A DNA stretch of 64,000 nucleotides from Ilex aquifolium (lineage: Eukaryota > Streptophyta > Magnoliopsida > Aquifoliales > Aquifoliaceae). Under the pieces are notes generated by a model, which worked only from the letters and a program-made list of their open reading frames with translations, was not told the origin of the DNA and made no database searches. The DNA lies in the NCBI GenBank assembly GCA_951799425.1, contig OX637395.1, forward strand, positions 14,114,451 through 14,178,450, read 5' to 3'. Within the stretch, counting starts at the first letter, position 1, and each line of letters begins with the position of its first letter. The position numbers were made by a program, and so were the translations under genes. Of this stretch, positions 32,441 to 44,990 are shown piece after piece.

Positions 32441-34337
32441 TGATTAGTAGTTAAAATTGACATTTTAATATAACTTTCTAAGACTAATTATACTTTGATG
32501 GAGTTTAAATGATGATATTTCAGGACATAAATTGAACAAAGATCCAAAGGCAATGAATATCAAACACCCATGCAACATTGGCATGCCCTAGAGCAAAATT
32601 GGAGAAACTTGGAACAAAGCAAGAACATTCGAACACCAAATAACGTTCGAACATTGCCTTGAATTATTTGAGGACCAGACTGCTGAGACATGGCATGTTG
32701 CAGCAAAGAAGGAAAACACTGAGGTACTTGAGTACCACGTGTGAACGCCAAATAACGTTCGAACATTCTGCTGAATTATTGAAGGCTGCTGAGTGCAACG
32801 TCAAGTTGAACATGGAGTGTGAAAATGGCTCTCACAGAAGACCACAGGACACTTGAGTGGGAAGATCAAACGCTATCTGGCGTTCGAACGCTCATCAAGC
32901 AAAGACAGAATGAACGTTCGAACGTCATCCAACATTCAAACGCTCATCAAGCAAAGACAGAATGAACGTTCGAACACCATCCAACATTCGAACGCTCATC
33001 AAGCAAAGACAGATACAACGTTCGAACACCAGACAACGTTCGAACGTTGTCCCCAGACAGGCTGCATAGTGGTTGATCTTCTCTCCGAACATTGGGACTT
33101 TCACTTGGACTTTGAAGGCCTTGTACTATTCCTCCACACTACCTTACCCCCTCCTCTTTGCCTATAAATACTCCCATTCTGGGAGCTTCAAAGGGGAGTT
33201 GGATTGGCACTAGACCAACATTTCTTAGCTTGTTTATAAAATTATTCTTAGACTTAGGTTTATATTTACTTGCATAGAAGGAGATAGATCATCTTTTGGT
33301 TGCGGATCAACCCTCCAAAATTGACTTGCTTTCTTCTACTTTCAATATGTGTTTCATTCACTTCCATTGCTTGAGCTTCTTTCTTCCCTTAGAGGAGTGA
33401 AACTCTTTCACTTTTCTAGAGTTTTGCCAAAGCCGTGAAGGGTGGAACGTGATTCACTTATTCTTCGTCGAAGATCGGCTCCTTGCTTATCGTGCTTTAC
33501 TTTGTACTCCTCTACTTGGAGGGATGAGCATCACTCACTTTTCTAGCTTTGCCAAAGCCATGAAAAGTGAGTAGTTTCTCATTCACTCTTTAGTAAGAGG
33601 TGATGGACATGTATAGATCATCTGAAAGTTATATCTGTGCATTTTCAATTATGCTTAATGCTTTATATTTCCCTTGCTTATTGAATGATTGACTGCATCT
33701 AGCAAAGCTAAGGTACTTTGTATAACCATGAGTACTTTCTATAACATAGATAACTCTTGCATAGAAAGACTCATTGGTTCAAGGCAAGTACCCCGGCTAG
33801 ATCTTCATGACTACCCTTCAATCTTCACCATTATTGTGCCTTAATTAAAGAATGGAAATGGGATATTAATGTCATAGTTGGATGTCTTGTTGAAACACTT
33901 GCTTGTTTGTAGACGGGTTAAGTCTCGGCACAAACAATTCTTGTAAACTTCTAGAAGACGTCGAAACCATGCTCTTAATTCTCACAATCCACCTTTATGT
34001 TCTTATTAACTTGTTGTTGACACAGGGGTTAATTGAGTTATCAAACACAAGTATAATAAATCGGATGATTAACTACATGTCCATATCCTCGAACTAAATA
34101 GTGACCTTTTACATTTGAGCTTATCTTATATTTTGTCTAGAAAGATCTCTTGGAAAGAATCCTATATTCTGTCCAGGAAATCCCATATTTCGGATCTCAA
34201 GGGTTACAATCACTTGGTCTCCACAACTGCTTACCTCAAAACACCAACAATAGTTGCATGTGGATTCGACTCCGGACTTAAACCGGATTATTACTACAGC
34301 CTAATCGCCTACACTTGGGTGTACACATTTCGGATCA
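32441..34337 (+). repeat. Element B 3' LTR
   Basis: 1897 bp, TGATTAGTAG...CGGATCA. The palindrome array (about 32624-33050) has one extra repeat block compared with the 5' LTR, and several copies have decayed, mainly G-to-A or C-to-T changes in the CpGs. The TATA box TATAAATA is intact at 33163-33170. Confidence 0.85.
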
Positions 34338-34977
34338 AGATATTTTGTGTTTTGGTGAGTAGTGTTTTTTGAAAAAATGCTAGGAAACAAGGTTGGCTTA
34401 TCTGAAGAAGTCATTCCAATGGGAATGTCAAATCAACTCAATTCATTATGCCAATGGTATTTCGGTGCTTGATTGATTCGTAGGAAGTGAGAGACTAATG
34501 TGGAGATGTACGGTCAAGCATACCCCAAGGCAAGTCTAGGGTGTATCAAGAGCTCACAACCACGTCCGCACTCAACCTATTCAAACCAAACACTTTACAC
34601 TACGAGGAAGAATGGAGGAGAGTTGATTTAGCATACCCAAGAGGAAGTCTTCCTTTGATTAGCCAACTAAAAGCTTACCTACTCATAATAGATGCAAGAA
34701 CATACACAATGTAAAGAGAAATGGTGAAGAAATAAAGCTTAGAACTTGTATTAATGCAAAAAGAAGTTAAACTACAAAGACAAGTTCATTTCATTCCCAA
34801 AAGTAAAGCTTGGAAGGAAAAATCCAAATGTAGACATGGTAAATACAAGAATATGTAGCTAAACTTGAATACACTTGTAATAAAGGAGATTAAAATGCAA
34901 GAAGTAAAGATTACAAGTGATTTAAAGCTTACTACAACTGAAATGGAGAAGAAAATGCAAAAACCTAACTTTCTCTC
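34338..34977 (-). repeat. Element G solo LTR, fragment 2 of 3
   Basis: DNA between B and D. On the minus strand it aligns loosely with D's LTR (for example the TTTAGTTGGC stretch near 34665 matches D LTR near 36053), so G belongs to a D-related LTR family. It ends with CTCTC, the D target site. Confidence 0.6.
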
Positions 34978-36688
34978 TGATTAGCACAATATATTGTATG
35001 ATTCACATGTGCAAATCAATGTTAATTGAATGGTTTTTATAATTAAAAGATGGAGTTTTACTTCATAATTTCTCAATTTAGCATTTGATGATTGCAGGGT
35101 AAAAGTGTGCAACATAACCATCTTGAGGCTTCTCAAATACATCAAGATGAATAAGGGTGAAGGAAAACCAAAGGCAAGTTCAACAGGGGAGGACAGGAAG
35201 AAATTCAGGAAAATAAGGCTAGCGTACCAGTACGCGTGCCGGTACGCTGACCCTACTGGAGTGCATCGTACCGGTACGCGTACCGGTACACTGACCCTAC
35301 TGGAGTGCTGCGTACCGGTACGTGTACCGGTACGCCCGAAGGAATTTTGCCCAAATTCTGCGAATTTGTCTCAGCCGATTTTTGTGGACCCCACCATGTC
35401 TTCTCCCTCCTGCCTCCTGCAAGCCCACAACACTATTCATTGTGTTCACACCTCTTTTGGACTATTGATTGCAAGAGAGCATTAATGAGAGGAGTGAGAA
35501 GTTGAGCTGCTGGGTCTTGAGGAGTGCCCTGCCATGCCCTGTCCAAGCCATCACCTGCAACCTATTGATGGAGATCACTTCTCCAGGCTACTCCATGTCT
35601 CCTGCACGTTAGGGTTGATGAATGATCTCCATTACAAGGGCTGGATAGGAGGGAAAGGAGGGGGAGAGGATTATTGGATGGATTATGCATTAGAGGGATA
35701 TAGAGAGAGAAGCTCTAAGCGTAGAGATGATGAATAGTAGATTCTAGAGAGAGAAAGTTGTAATTTTCACTTATTTTCCAGTACATTGCCTTGCATTCTT
35801 CTGTAAGACTCTTTAGAACTTTCTTCAATGCCATTAATGTTAGCTCTTCCATGCTTTTCACTAGTTTAATGTTCTCTTCCACTTTCTACCATTAATGAAT
35901 TAAAGTTCTTCATTTTCATAGCTATGTAATGGGTTTAAATGCATTTTCTTGTAGCTCATGAATTCTTGTACTTTGTAGCTTTAGAAGTTCATAGATTTGC
36001 AATGCACTTTCATTACATAGTCATTTCCATTCCAAGTATGAGTAGCTAAATCCTTTAGTTGGCAAGACCAAGAGGGATCTCCTTTGGGGATACCATTTCA
36101 ACTCTTTCTCCTCCTTCCCTTTAGAGTCAAATGGTTCATTTTGACCGGATGGAAGATGGATGAGTCGATGAGTCTTTGATAAACCGTAGGCCTAGTCACG
36201 GTTTATGCTTAGATACTCACCGACGTCATCCTCGGCTTTCCGTGATTCAAACGTTCATTCATGCTCAATCGGAGGAGTGATTTGAGTTGAGGTGGTACAC
36301 CCATTGGAGTGATCTCTTGGAATTGCCAACACTTGTTTTATCATTACATCTTCATTAGCATACACTTCACAAACCAACTCTCAAGACAAAAGATTTTACA
36401 TTTCCGTTTTTCACCAAATCACTTCAATCTTGATTCACTTCCTTCCCTGTGGATACGACCTTGGAATACTCTTCCAAGTAACTCACAACACACGAAAGTC
36501 TCCTTGCGATTGGGGAGCATTTTTGTGCATACATATCCCATATTTACATCTTCCCATTTCCCTTTCCTCATTGCCCTTTCTTTTCACACTATCCCAACGG
36601 GGGAGAAATCCTTCCTTCCGCTCATACATTGCATCATTTGAGGGATAGCATTTTAGGGGTTAGGAAAGACATAGTTTCCAATCAATCA
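34978..36688 (+). repeat. Element D 5' LTR
   Basis: 1711 bp. It has the GTACCGGTAC palindrome array at 35223-35335, a purine-rich stretch (35640-35760), and an R/U5-like pyrimidine-rich 3' part containing TTCCCTGTGGATACGACC. I see no strong TATA box; GGGATATAGAG near 35696 is a weak candidate. Small ORFs in it are repeated in the 3' LTR and have no recognisable motif. Confidence 0.92.
35223..35335 (+). promoter_or_regulatory. GTACCGGTAC palindrome array in D 5' LTR
   Basis: Perfect and near-perfect CGTACCGGTACG units in adjacent pairs (centres 12 bp apart), separated by the repeated linker CTGACCCTACTGGAGTGC. The 3' LTR copy (46765-46866) has one unit fewer. Units here show two or three C-to-T or G-to-A changes. 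Confidence 0.75.
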
Positions 36689-36692
36689 TTTT

Positions 36693-36710
36693 TGGCGTCG
36701 TTGCCGGGGA
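36693..36710 (+). promoter_or_regulatory. Primer-binding site, tRNA-Asp type (element D)
   Basis: TGGCGTCGTTGCCGGGGA, one mismatch (GTC for GCC) to the tRNA-Asp complement, four bases after the LTR end. Confidence 0.88.
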
Positions 36711-36847
36711 AGGCAAGTGTCAAATCAAGGAAGTGATTTCCGAACAACGGAGGTAAGTCCCGTGATCTTCATCACGGGCTGAGGTACGTTGTCTCGTGTA
36801 CATATTCTTGTTTGTGTATAATTTCATTTGTATAGATATTTTGTTGC

Positions 36848-39800
36848 ATGTGGGGAAGGGACGACTATCACCGATTAGTTAGACAACCCTTAGGCCCCAA
36901 CATGAACATCGACCAAGACCCACCCGAGGATGCGGGTGACAATTTTGAAAATGTGGATGTCAACCCAAACATGCAAGGTGGTGGAATCTTTGACAATGTC
37001 GGTGCAAATCCAAATGCTCAAAGGGGTGGGGGGTTACCCGAAAATAGGATGCCTAACCCAAGAATGCAATATCCCCCTCCCGATGCTTTTGATAATGAGG
37101 ATGCTAACCCGAATAGGCAAATGGGTGGGGGATTTCAACCACCTAGGATGCCCAACCCACGAGTGCAATTTCCCCCACCTAGGAATGAAGGGAACATCCA
37201 ACTTGACCCTCCACCAAGGACAATGCGGGAGTTCCTTCAGCCGACCCGTAGCTCCACACCATCATGCCTTGTTCTTCCAGTCCAAGCACATCTCTTTGTA
37301 ATCAAACCATGGATGTTGCAACTACTCCCTAAATTTCATGGGGTCGAGAAAGAAAACCCTTATAGTCATCTAAAGTCTTATGAGGAAATAGTTGCAACCT
37401 TTATCCCAAATTACAACATGGAAGAGATAGCAAGGATGAAACTTTTCTCTTTTTCGTTGGAGGGTAAGGCAAAGATTTGGTTTGATTCTATGGGGCCTCG
37501 GACCATGCTATCTTGGGACCATATAGTTTCATTCTTTTTGAAAAAGTTTTTTCCGGTTCATAGAACCACTTCTTTGAAAAAAGACATTCAAAACTTTTCT
37601 GAAAAACCCAATGAACAATTCTATCAGTGTTGGGATCGATATAAAGATTTGATTCAATCCATACCACATCATGGTTTTAAATCGTGGCAATTGGTGAGTT
37701 TCTTCTATGAAGGAATCTCACCAAACCATAGGCAATTCATTGACATGATGTGCAATGGTGAATTTTTGAACAAAGACCCTGACGAGGCCCTTGACTACTT
37801 TGGTACCTTGGCTGAAAATGCACAATCGTGGGATGTTAGGGACCTAAGTGATGTACCTAGGACTTTGCCAGTGAGTGGTCAATCTCAAAGGGGAGGGATA
37901 TATGATTTGAAAGACCGGGAGGACCTACTTTCACAAATTTCCAAATTGTCTAGGAAAGTAGATAGCCTTGAGGTGGAAAGGAGACGAGAGGTGTCTCATG
38001 TGTCAAAAACCGAGGAGGCTTGTTCTATTTGTGGGGGTGTCGATCATTCCATGTCGGAGTGTCCGAGCATTCCGGCACTTAAAGAGACATATCATGAACA
38101 AGTCAATGCCTTCAACCAACCAAGGCAATCATTTCCTTCAAATTCCAACACTTACAATTCAGGGTATCGTGATCACCCTAATTTCAGTTGGAGGAATGAG
38201 AACCCCATTCCTTATGGCTCAAACACATATACACCTCCCGCACCTCCTAGGCAAAGCCAATTTCAATCCCAAGGTCAAGGGCAAGCCTCTAACTCCCAAT
38301 ACCCACGGTCCAATCCGCAAGGGTACCAATCCAATCCTCCCCCACAAAATTTCTCCCAACAAGGTCCGTCTAGTTCTTCCACCTACCAACCTCCTCATAA
38401 GAAGAATTTGGAAGATATGCTCCACAATTTCATTCAAACCCAGACCACCCTCAATCAAACCTTCACTAATTTCATGCAAAGCCAAACCACCTTCAATAAG
38501 GACATTTCGGCCCAACTCACCAAAATCACCAATGCCATTGGGTTGTATCAACAAGAGAAGGGAAAATTTCCCTCTCAACCCCAACAAAATCCCAAAGGTC
38601 AAAATGTGGTTGAGTTGGCCGAGACTTCCCAGGAGAGTTGTGAGCAACTCAAATCTGTCACCACACTTAGGAGTGGTAAACAAATTGAAAAGATAGTGGT
38701 GCCAAAGTTGACACCAAAGGCCGCATTGCCAAAAGAAAAAGAAATTGAGAGTGAGGCCAAACAAAGTGAGGCCAAAGAGGGTGTGGTTGACAAGGGTGAG
38801 TCGAGTGAAAAGAATGAAAGAAATGGGGTTGATAAAGAACATGTGATTGATGATGGTTTATGCTTTCCTTCTATGCCTGCCCCTTTTCCCCATCGGTTGA
38901 AGCCACCTGTCAAGGTGGCTAATTATTCTGACATTTTGGATTTGTTTAAGCAGGTAAAGATCAACATTCCGCTCCTTGATGCCATCAAGCAAATTCCGTC
39001 ATGTGCCAAAATATTGAAAGACCTATGCACGGTGAAAAGGAAGTTGAATGTCCGGAAGAAGGCATTTCTCACCGAACAAGTGAGCTCTATATTGAGGACC
39101 AACACTCCTCCAAAATTCAAGGATCCCGGTTGTCCAACAATTGTCATCACCATCGGGAATTGCCGGGTTGAGCAAGCATTGCTTGACTTGGGGGCGAGCG
39201 TCAATCTTCTTCCTTACTCCGTGTACCAACAACTCAAGCTTGAAGAGTTAAAGCCCACCTCAGTTACACTTCAACTGGCGGATCGGAGCATACGCACACC
39301 AAGAGGAGTAGTGGAAGATGTGCTTGTCCAAGTTGACAATTTTTACTTTCCAGTCGATTTTATTGTTTTAGATACACACCCGGTTGCTAACCTTAATTCC
39401 CAAATCCCCGTTATTCTTGGAAGACCTTTCCTTGCTACTGCAAACGCTGTGATTAATTGCAGGAATGGTCTAATGAAGTTGGCTTTTGGGAACATGACCA
39501 TGGAGCTGAATGTATTCAATTTAGCAAAACAACCAGGGGATGATGTGGAGGTGAACGAGATCAATAGAATCGACACTTTGGTTGAGGAGCAAGTGGAGTT
39601 AGAAGGGATGTTGGACTGCATGGAGGAGGACTTTGCTGAACTTGTAAAGTTAGATGAGGAAGAGAGCGTGGAAGAGTTGAAAGGGGTAACAAAATGGATT
39701 CCCACATTTGAGGAGTTGCCCAAGCAAGAAAAGAAGATTTTCCGATCGGAGGAACAAAAGCCAAATTTGGAGTTGAAGCCGTTACCCTCACACTTGAAGT

Positions 39801-42682
39801 ACGCCTATCTTGGCGAGGGAGATACATTTCCGGTGATCATTAGTTCCACATTGAACAATGAACAAGAAAAAGAACTCTTGGAGGTTTTGAGAAGACACAA
39901 GGGAGCAATTGGGTGGACCATTGCGGATATCAAGGGAATAAGCCCTATCATTTGCACCCACCGCATTTACCTCGAGGAGGATGCAAGACCTTCCCGACAG
40001 CCTCAACGGAGATTGAACCCTCATATGAAGGAGGTGGTGAGAGACGAGGTTCTTAAACTACTTGACGTGGGTATAATATTTCCAATTGCCGACAGTAAGT
40101 GGGTGAGCCCCACGCAAGTGGTGCCCAAGAAATCCGGAGTCACAGTGGTAGAAAACGAGGAGAATGAACTGATACCTACAAGAGTGATTACTGGATGGAG
40201 GGTGTGCATCGATTATAGGAAATTGAACTCATGCACTAGGAAGGATCATTTCCCAATGCCGTTCCTTGATCAAGTGCTGAAGAGAGTGGCGGGGCACCTC
40301 TTCTACTGTTTCCTAGATGGATACTTCGGTTATAATCAGATCGAGATTGCCCTCGAAGACCAGGAGAAAACCACCTTCACATGCCCCTACGGTACCTTTG
40401 CGTACCGGCGCATGCCGTTCGGACTCTGTAATGCCCCAGGAACTTTCCAAAGATGTATGATGGGCATTTTCAGTGATATGGTGGAGAAAATTGTGGAGGT
40501 GTTTATGGACGATTTCTCCGTATTTGGTGATTCCTTCGACAGATGCTTGGGAAATTTGGAGAGAGTGTTGGAAAGATGTGAAGATAAGGATCTTGTGCTG
40601 AATTGGGAGAAATGTCACTTTATGGTGACGGAAGGGATTGTGTTGGGTCACATAGTGTCGGCAAGGGGCATCGAAGTTGACAAATCCAAGGTGGAGGCCA
40701 TCTCCAACCTCCCCACGCCGACGACCATCAAAGGGATCAGGTCATTTTTGGGTCATGCAGGCTTCTATCGCCGGTTCATTCAAAATTTTAGTGCATTGGC
40801 CCGACCCCTGACCAATTTACTGTCTAAGGAGGTTCCCTTCGAGTGGTCGCATGAGTGTGAGGCATCTTTTAAGAAACTAAAAAACATGCTTGTCACGCCT
40901 CCTATCATGCGATCACCCAATTGGGACCTTCCTTTTGAGCTCATGTGCGACGCGAGTGATTACGCGGTCGGTGCAGTGCTTGGTCAGAGGGAAGATAATC
41001 GACCATATGTCATACACTACGCTAGCAAGACACTTAATGAGGCACAAATGAATTACACTACCACTGAAAAAGAATTGCTAGCTGTAGTGTTTGCCTTAGA
41101 TAAGTTCCGGTCATATATCATCGGTTCACCTATTGTTGTTTTCACTGACCATTCTGCTTTGAAGTTTTTGTTGTCTAAGCAGGATGCAAAGCCAAGGCTA
41201 ATTAGGTGGATCCTCCTCCTACAAGAATTTGATTTGACTATTAAAGACAAGAAGGGAGTTGAGAATGTCGTGGCGGATCACTTATCCCGACTGGTGGCAC
41301 AAGAGACAAATGAGCACATCCCTATCCCAGACTCTTTCCCTGATGAGCAGTTATTGTCCATTCATTCTCATTGTCCTTGGTATGCTGACATTTGCAATTA
41401 TCTTGCAACAGGACAAATCCCACCACACTGGAGCCCTGAGGATAAAAGGAGATTTATGGCCGACGTGAAGTACTTCTACTTCGATAATCCGTATCTGTTC
41501 AAGTATTGTCCGAACCAGATCATGAGGCGATGCGTGCCTGAAACCGAACAGCGGAACGTCCTGGCCTTCTGTCATTCCCAAGCCTGTGGTGGGCATTTCT
41601 CTGCTAAGAAGACCTCAGCCAAGATTCTACAATCAGGTTTCTACTGGCCTTCTCTGATTAAGGATTGCATTTCATTTTGTAAAGAATGTGATAGATGCCA
41701 ACGTTTGGGTGGTGTGACCCGAAGGAATATGATGCCCCTCTCCCCTGTACTTGTGATAGAAATATTCGATTGTTGGGGTATTGACTTCATGGGTCCCTTC
41801 CCTATATCGTTTGGTTATCTATACATTCTGCTGGCAGTGGACTACGTGTCCAAATGGGTGGAGGCTATCCCAACAAAGACTAATGACCACCGGGTTGTAG
41901 TCAAGTTTTTGAAAGAGAACATTTTCTCGAGGTTTGGGATGCCTCATGCTGTGATTAGTGATGGTGGATCACACTTTTGTAACAGGCCAGTTGCATCGTT
42001 AATGTTCAAATATGGCATTACACATAAAGTATCCACCGTTTATCACCCACAAACAAATGGCCAAGCCGAGCTAGCCAATAGGGAGATCAAGACCATCCTT
42101 GAAAAAACAGTTAACCCCAATAGGAAGGATTGGTCTGAGAGATTGATTGATGCCTTGTGGGCATATCGTACTGCCTACAAGACAGTTTTGGGCATGTCTC
42201 CCTATCGGCTTGTCTATGGAAAGGCTTGCCATCTACCGGTAGAAATGGAACACAAGGCCTATTGGGCCATCAAGACTTTAAATTTCAATATGAGAATGGC
42301 CGGTGTACATAGGAGGTTAGAAATGAATGAATTGGAAGAGATTCGGCGGGATGCATACGAGAGTTCAAAAATTTCAAAGGAACGGGCGAAAATCTTTCAT
42401 GATAACTCCATAGTGAGGAAATCATTCGAGCCCGGGCAAAGGGTACTCTTGTATAATTCCCGCCTCTCCATTTTTCCCGGAAAGCTAAGATCCCGTTGGG
42501 ATGGCCCCTATCTTGTCAAGGTGGCCTACCCCAATGGAGCTGTTGAGATCACCAACCCCAAAGATGGCCAAACATTCAAGGTCAATGGCCAAAGACTTAA
42601 GCCATTCTTTGAGGGCTTTGAAAACCAAGTGGTGGAGGAGGAGTTAACAGACCCGGTGTATCCGGAAGTGGTTGAGGAATAA
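36848..42682 (+). CDS. Gag-Pol polyprotein of element D (Gag, PR, RT, RNase H, integrase)
   Basis: A single 1944-residue frame. Residues 30-112 hold imperfect Asn/Pro/Gly-rich repeats. The Gag core is about 125-330. The zinc knuckle C392SIC..H400..C405 is CX2CX4HX4C. The protease active site DLGAS is at 780-784. RT has [18 protein letters not shown] and catalytic FMDD at 1219-1222. RNase H spans about 1360-1480 ([35 protein letters not shown]). Integrase has a zinc region about 1575-1620 (CKECDRCQ) and catalytic D about 1664 (AVDYVSKW), D about 1704 (ISDGGSHF) and E about 1740 ([10 protein letters not shown]). No chromodomain is visible. The start is the first in-frame ATG, 137 bp after the PBS. 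All key catalytic residues are present, so it is probably active or recently active. Gag and Pol share a frame, so no frameshift is needed. Confidence 0.95.
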   Translation: MWGRDDYHRLVRQPLGPNMNIDQDPPEDAGDNFENVDVNPNMQGGGIFDNVGANPNAQRGGGLPENRMPNPRMQYPPPDAFDNEDANPNRQMGGGFQPPRMPNPRVQFPPPRNEGNIQLDPPPRTMREFLQPTRSSTPSCLVLPVQAHLFVIKPWMLQLLPKFHGVEKENPYSHLKSYEEIVATFIPNYNMEEIARMKLFSFSLEGKAKIWFDSMGPRTMLSWDHIVSFFLKKFFPVHRTTSLKKDIQNFSEKPNEQFYQCWDRYKDLIQSIPHHGFKSWQLVSFFYEGISPNHRQFIDMMCNGEFLNKDPDEALDYFGTLAENAQSWDVRDLSDVPRTLPVSGQSQRGGIYDLKDREDLLSQISKLSRKVDSLEVERRREVSHVSKTEEACSICGGVDHSMSECPSIPALKETYHEQVNAFNQPRQSFPSNSNTYNSGYRDHPNFSWRNENPIPYGSNTYTPPAPPRQSQFQSQGQGQASNSQYPRSNPQGYQSNPPPQNFSQQGPSSSSTYQPPHKKNLEDMLHNFIQTQTTLNQTFTNFMQSQTTFNKDISAQLTKITNAIGLYQQEKGKFPSQPQQNPKGQNVVELAETSQESCEQLKSVTTLRSGKQIEKIVVPKLTPKAALPKEKEIESEAKQSEAKEGVVDKGESSEKNERNGVDKEHVIDDGLCFPSMPAPFPHRLKPPVKVANYSDILDLFKQVKINIPLLDAIKQIPSCAKILKDLCTVKRKLNVRKKAFLTEQVSSILRTNTPPKFKDPGCPTIVITIGNCRVEQALLDLGASVNLLPYSVYQQLKLEELKPTSVTLQLADRSIRTPRGVVEDVLVQVDNFYFPVDFIVLDTHPVANLNSQIPVILGRPFLATANAVINCRNGLMKLAFGNMTMELNVFNLAKQPGDDVEVNEINRIDTLVEEQVELEGMLDCMEEDFAELVKLDEEESVEELKGVTKWIPTFEELPKQEKKIFRSEEQKPNLELKPLPSHLKYAYLGEGDTFPVIISSTLNNEQEKELLEVLRRHKGAIGWTIADIKGISPIICTHRIYLEEDARPSRQPQRRLNPHMKEVVRDEVLKLLDVGIIFPIADSKWVSPTQVVPKKSGVTVVENEENELIPTRVITGWRVCIDYRKLNSCTRKDHFPMPFLDQVLKRVAGHLFYCFLDGYFGYNQIEIALEDQEKTTFTCPYGTFAYRRMPFGLCNAPGTFQRCMMGIFSDMVEKIVEVFMDDFSVFGDSFDRCLGNLERVLERCEDKDLVLNWEKCHFMVTEGIVLGHIVSARGIEVDKSKVEAISNLPTPTTIKGIRSFLGHAGFYRRFIQNFSALARPLTNLLSKEVPFEWSHECEASFKKLKNMLVTPPIMRSPNWDLPFELMCDASDYAVGAVLGQREDNRPYVIHYASKTLNEAQMNYTTTEKELLAVVFALDKFRSYIIGSPIVVFTDHSALKFLLSKQDAKPRLIRWILLLQEFDLTIKDKKGVENVVADHLSRLVAQETNEHIPIPDSFPDEQLLSIHSHCPWYADICNYLATGQIPPHWSPEDKRRFMADVKYFYFDNPYLFKYCPNQIMRRCVPETEQRNVLAFCHSQACGGHFSAKKTSAKILQSGFYWPSLIKDCISFCKECDRCQRLGGVTRRNMMPLSPVLVIEIFDCWGIDFMGPFPISFGYLYILLAVDYVSKWVEAIPTKTNDHRVVVKFLKENIFSRFGMPHAVISDGGSHFCNRPVASLMFKYGITHKVSTVYHPQTNGQAELANREIKTILEKTVNPNRKDWSERLIDALWAYRTAYKTVLGMSPYRLVYGKACHLPVEMEHKAYWAIKTLNFNMRMAGVHRRLEMNELEEIRRDAYESSKISKERAKIFHDNSIVRKSFEPGQRVLLYNSRLSIFPGKLRSRWDGPYLVKVAYPNGAVEITNPKDGQTFKVNGQRLKPFFEGFENQVVEEELTDPVYPEVVEE

Positions 42683-44685
42683 CAATTGGTCCCTTGTTCG
42701 CATGTACAGTTTCTTTTATTTTAATTATGTCATGTTTTTATTTCATGTCACTTACTTGTTGCTGGTGTATAGCTTTGTTTTCTTTTGAATCCAGATCTTG
42801 GTGCTTTTGTCAAAAGCTCATATGCGAGGTGTTCTCTTACCCTTATCATCTTTTACTGTCTTTCATTGCAATTTTTCTCTTTTTGTTGCATTGAGGGCAA
42901 TGCATGAATCAAGTTGGGGGGTGAGGTGCACTATTTGTATGTTACACCAAGGTTGTTGGGAAGTATCCTATTTTTTGTCGCATTAGTACAAAATATGTGA
43001 GAAATTTTGAATTTTTTTGATGAAAAATACCTGTAAGTTGATCTGTATTCCCTTATGAAGCGAGTATGAATTGGATGACATGTTGATTGATTGTTGTGAA
43101 CCTTGTGCACATGGGCTTACTATAGAAATGGATCCTATGCATAAGTATCACATATGTATTGATTTTCGAACTCATCTGTATGTGATTTCTGAATTTGTAA
43201 TTTCAGTGATTTACGGGTTGGATTCATGTTTTAAGCTTGACATAAGTAGTGGAGATGAGTAAGGACCCATGAGAGCTTTAGTGCCAAACTTTTTTTGAGG
43301 GAACTTACGTTTACTCAAAGAACAATTTTTGATATCAAGTTTGTTCAATAGTCTCATTATGCTTGTTTTGGTTAGTTGCATTTGGTTAGTAGACTGATTT
43401 GTCTTGATCATGTAATGCTCTCCCCATGCGGACCCGGAAGTGATTGTAGGCCATTTTTGAATGCTTTGAGCCTTAGCCTTTTTCTTGAGAAAATTTTATC
43501 CCTAGTGCCGTGATTGAGCCTATTTTAAAATTCGTTTCTATGCCACACATTTGACCAAGCCAATGCAAAATGATAAAAATCTACCTCACCTTGGTTGTTC
43601 CTAGAGCTGAATATGAGTGAGTGTAAAAGAGAAGGAAGTATGGTGTGGAAACTCCAACAAAAGGGATGAATGTTTTGAAACTCAAAGAGTTGAATGAAAA
43701 TCCAAGAAAATGAGAAAAATGGGTGAAAAGAATAAAGAGTGATCAAAAGAAAAGGGAGATGTTAAGAAGAATAAAGAAAATAAACAAGGGGTGTGGTGAT
43801 GGTGAGAAAATCAAAATCCCATGAAAAAGGAAGTGTTTTTCCAACATTAAAGTCTCTCACTCGGAACAACCCTCTTTGTTGCCCTTTTTCCTTCATTTCT
43901 TTTACCTAGATATCACCCCAGGGCCCCATTACAACCCTTAAAGCCCTAAGTGATCTAGGGAAGCATGGGAGAAGCATATTTGTTAAAGAAATGATAAAGT
44001 TTAGTCTTACTACCTAATGCACTAATATCCTATTCATGAGACTATGCCAAGGTTGCCTCATTTTCACATATGAACTTCATTTTTGGATTACATGTGAGCA
44101 CTTTGTTTTGAATACAAGATTCCATATCACATGTACACATGGAGTGCATTCCAGTATAACGTGAGTGCGTTTATTGCTCAAGAGTGTCCCTTGGTGAGTT
44201 TTGCATTGAAACTGAGTTTGTCTAGCCTTTCGAATGTGAATTCTGTTTCGTAAATGCCCAAATTACTTGTTTAATTTCACATGCACACGAGTGCAAAATT
44301 AATTTGTAGGTGCATACTTCTGACTAGCATTGAGGACTATGGCTTTGCTCATGTGCATCTAGTTCATTCAATTGAGAAATTTGTTAAAAAGCTCCATGCT
44401 GGCAAGAATGAGGGAATATTTCTCAAGTTATTGATATTGGATATGATTCAGAAATGTTTTGATTATGATCTTGATGATGTGTTTTCTGGATGTTCATTTT
44501 GGATAGTCAATTGTTGGAATTCATTTCTTGTATATTGAATGTATCAAAGTCCTAAATTGCATTGCAATTTCATTAATAAATTGGACATGATGGTTAAGAG
44601 TGTGCTGGGAGGTATAGAGGATGTCTAGAAGTAAATAGGATTGAAGCAGGATAGCCAGCAAGAAGTTTCAGGAAACTAAGGCTGA
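42683..44685 (+). other. Element D post-pol non-coding region
   Basis: It starts with a 66-codon hydrophobic frame (42694-42894, Cys/Phe-rich, no conservation evidence), then the hairpin and G-tract. From about 43240 to 44200 it holds the block shared with B 31040-31910 (TTTACTCAA, GTAGGCCATTTTTGAATGC, GAGCCTTAGCC, CATTACAACCC, CATGAGACTATGCCA). Here that block lies upstream of ORF3, whereas in A and B it lies downstream. Confidence 0.6.
42888..42926 (+). promoter_or_regulatory. Post-pol hairpin and internal polypurine-like tract (element D)
   Basis: Hairpin GCATTG-AGGG-CAATGC (42888-42903) and AAGTTGGGGGGTGAGG (42911-42926). Compared with B the outer pair is changed on both sides (A-T to G-C), keeping the pairing. 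Confidence 0.6.
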
Positions 44686-44744
44686 TCGTACCGGTACGCT
44701 GACCCTACTGGAGTGCTGCATACCGGTACGCGTACCGGTACGCC
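44660..44744 (+). promoter_or_regulatory. Internal copy of the LTR palindrome module upstream of ORF3 (element D)
   Basis: About 85 bp that matches D's LTR palindrome segment closely, including the flank CAGGAAA.TAAGGCT, units of GTACCGGTACG and the linker CTGACCCTACTGGAGTGCTG. It ends 247 bp before the ORF3 ATG. A possible TATA variant (TTTAAA) lies near 44815. Confidence 0.75.
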
Positions 44745-44990
44745 TGCCTGAATCGATTTTTTTTTAAATGGGTTTTTTATTTTAGATGTCAGTTAACCCT
44801 TCATTTCCCTCCTCATTTAAACTCGTTTTCTCCCAACCGAAATACCTCTTGGAGTTCATACCCTTTCCCATTCCTCCTCTTTAAGAACCCACCTTCTCTC
44901 AAATCCCAAATCCCTTGAACCCTTGTTCCACCGAACCCCCCTCAAGCCCAAATCTTCCCGTTTTTCTCCATTATCTTTCAAAATCCTTCA

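Larger units (their letters stand above)
11513..34337 (+). mobile_element. Element B: Athila-like Ty3/gypsy retrotransposon, split by C
   Basis: LTRs lie at 11513-13345 and 32441-34337, with tRNA-Asp PBS, gag, PR, RT, then (after C) RH, INT, small membrane frame, hairpin/G-tract, Cys-rich frame, palindromes, ORF3, non-coding tail and polypurine tract. Without C it is about 14 kb. The TSD is uncertain: TTTTG precedes the 5' LTR (11508-11512), and TTTTG also occurs at 34343-34347, five bases beyond the CGGATCA end. If that is the true TSD, the LTR end is AAGATA or the 3' end was altered. Pol has in-frame stops up to RH and frameshifts in INT. The element is dead. Confidence 0.9.

Noticed and set aside
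36309..36648. Two overlapping ORFs in D's LTR (also 47840-48179)
   Set aside because: Present in both LTRs, low-complexity pyrimidine-rich DNA, no known domain.
37968..38842. Long ORFs on both strands inside D gag
   Set aside because: Shadows of the intact gag-pol frame.
42694..42894. 66-codon hydrophobic ORF after D pol
   Set aside because: Sits at the place of the A/B membrane peptide but shows no sequence similarity and comes from T-rich DNA; not called as a gene.
44281..44538. 85-codon ORF in D's post-pol region
   Set aside because: No motif, not conserved in B.
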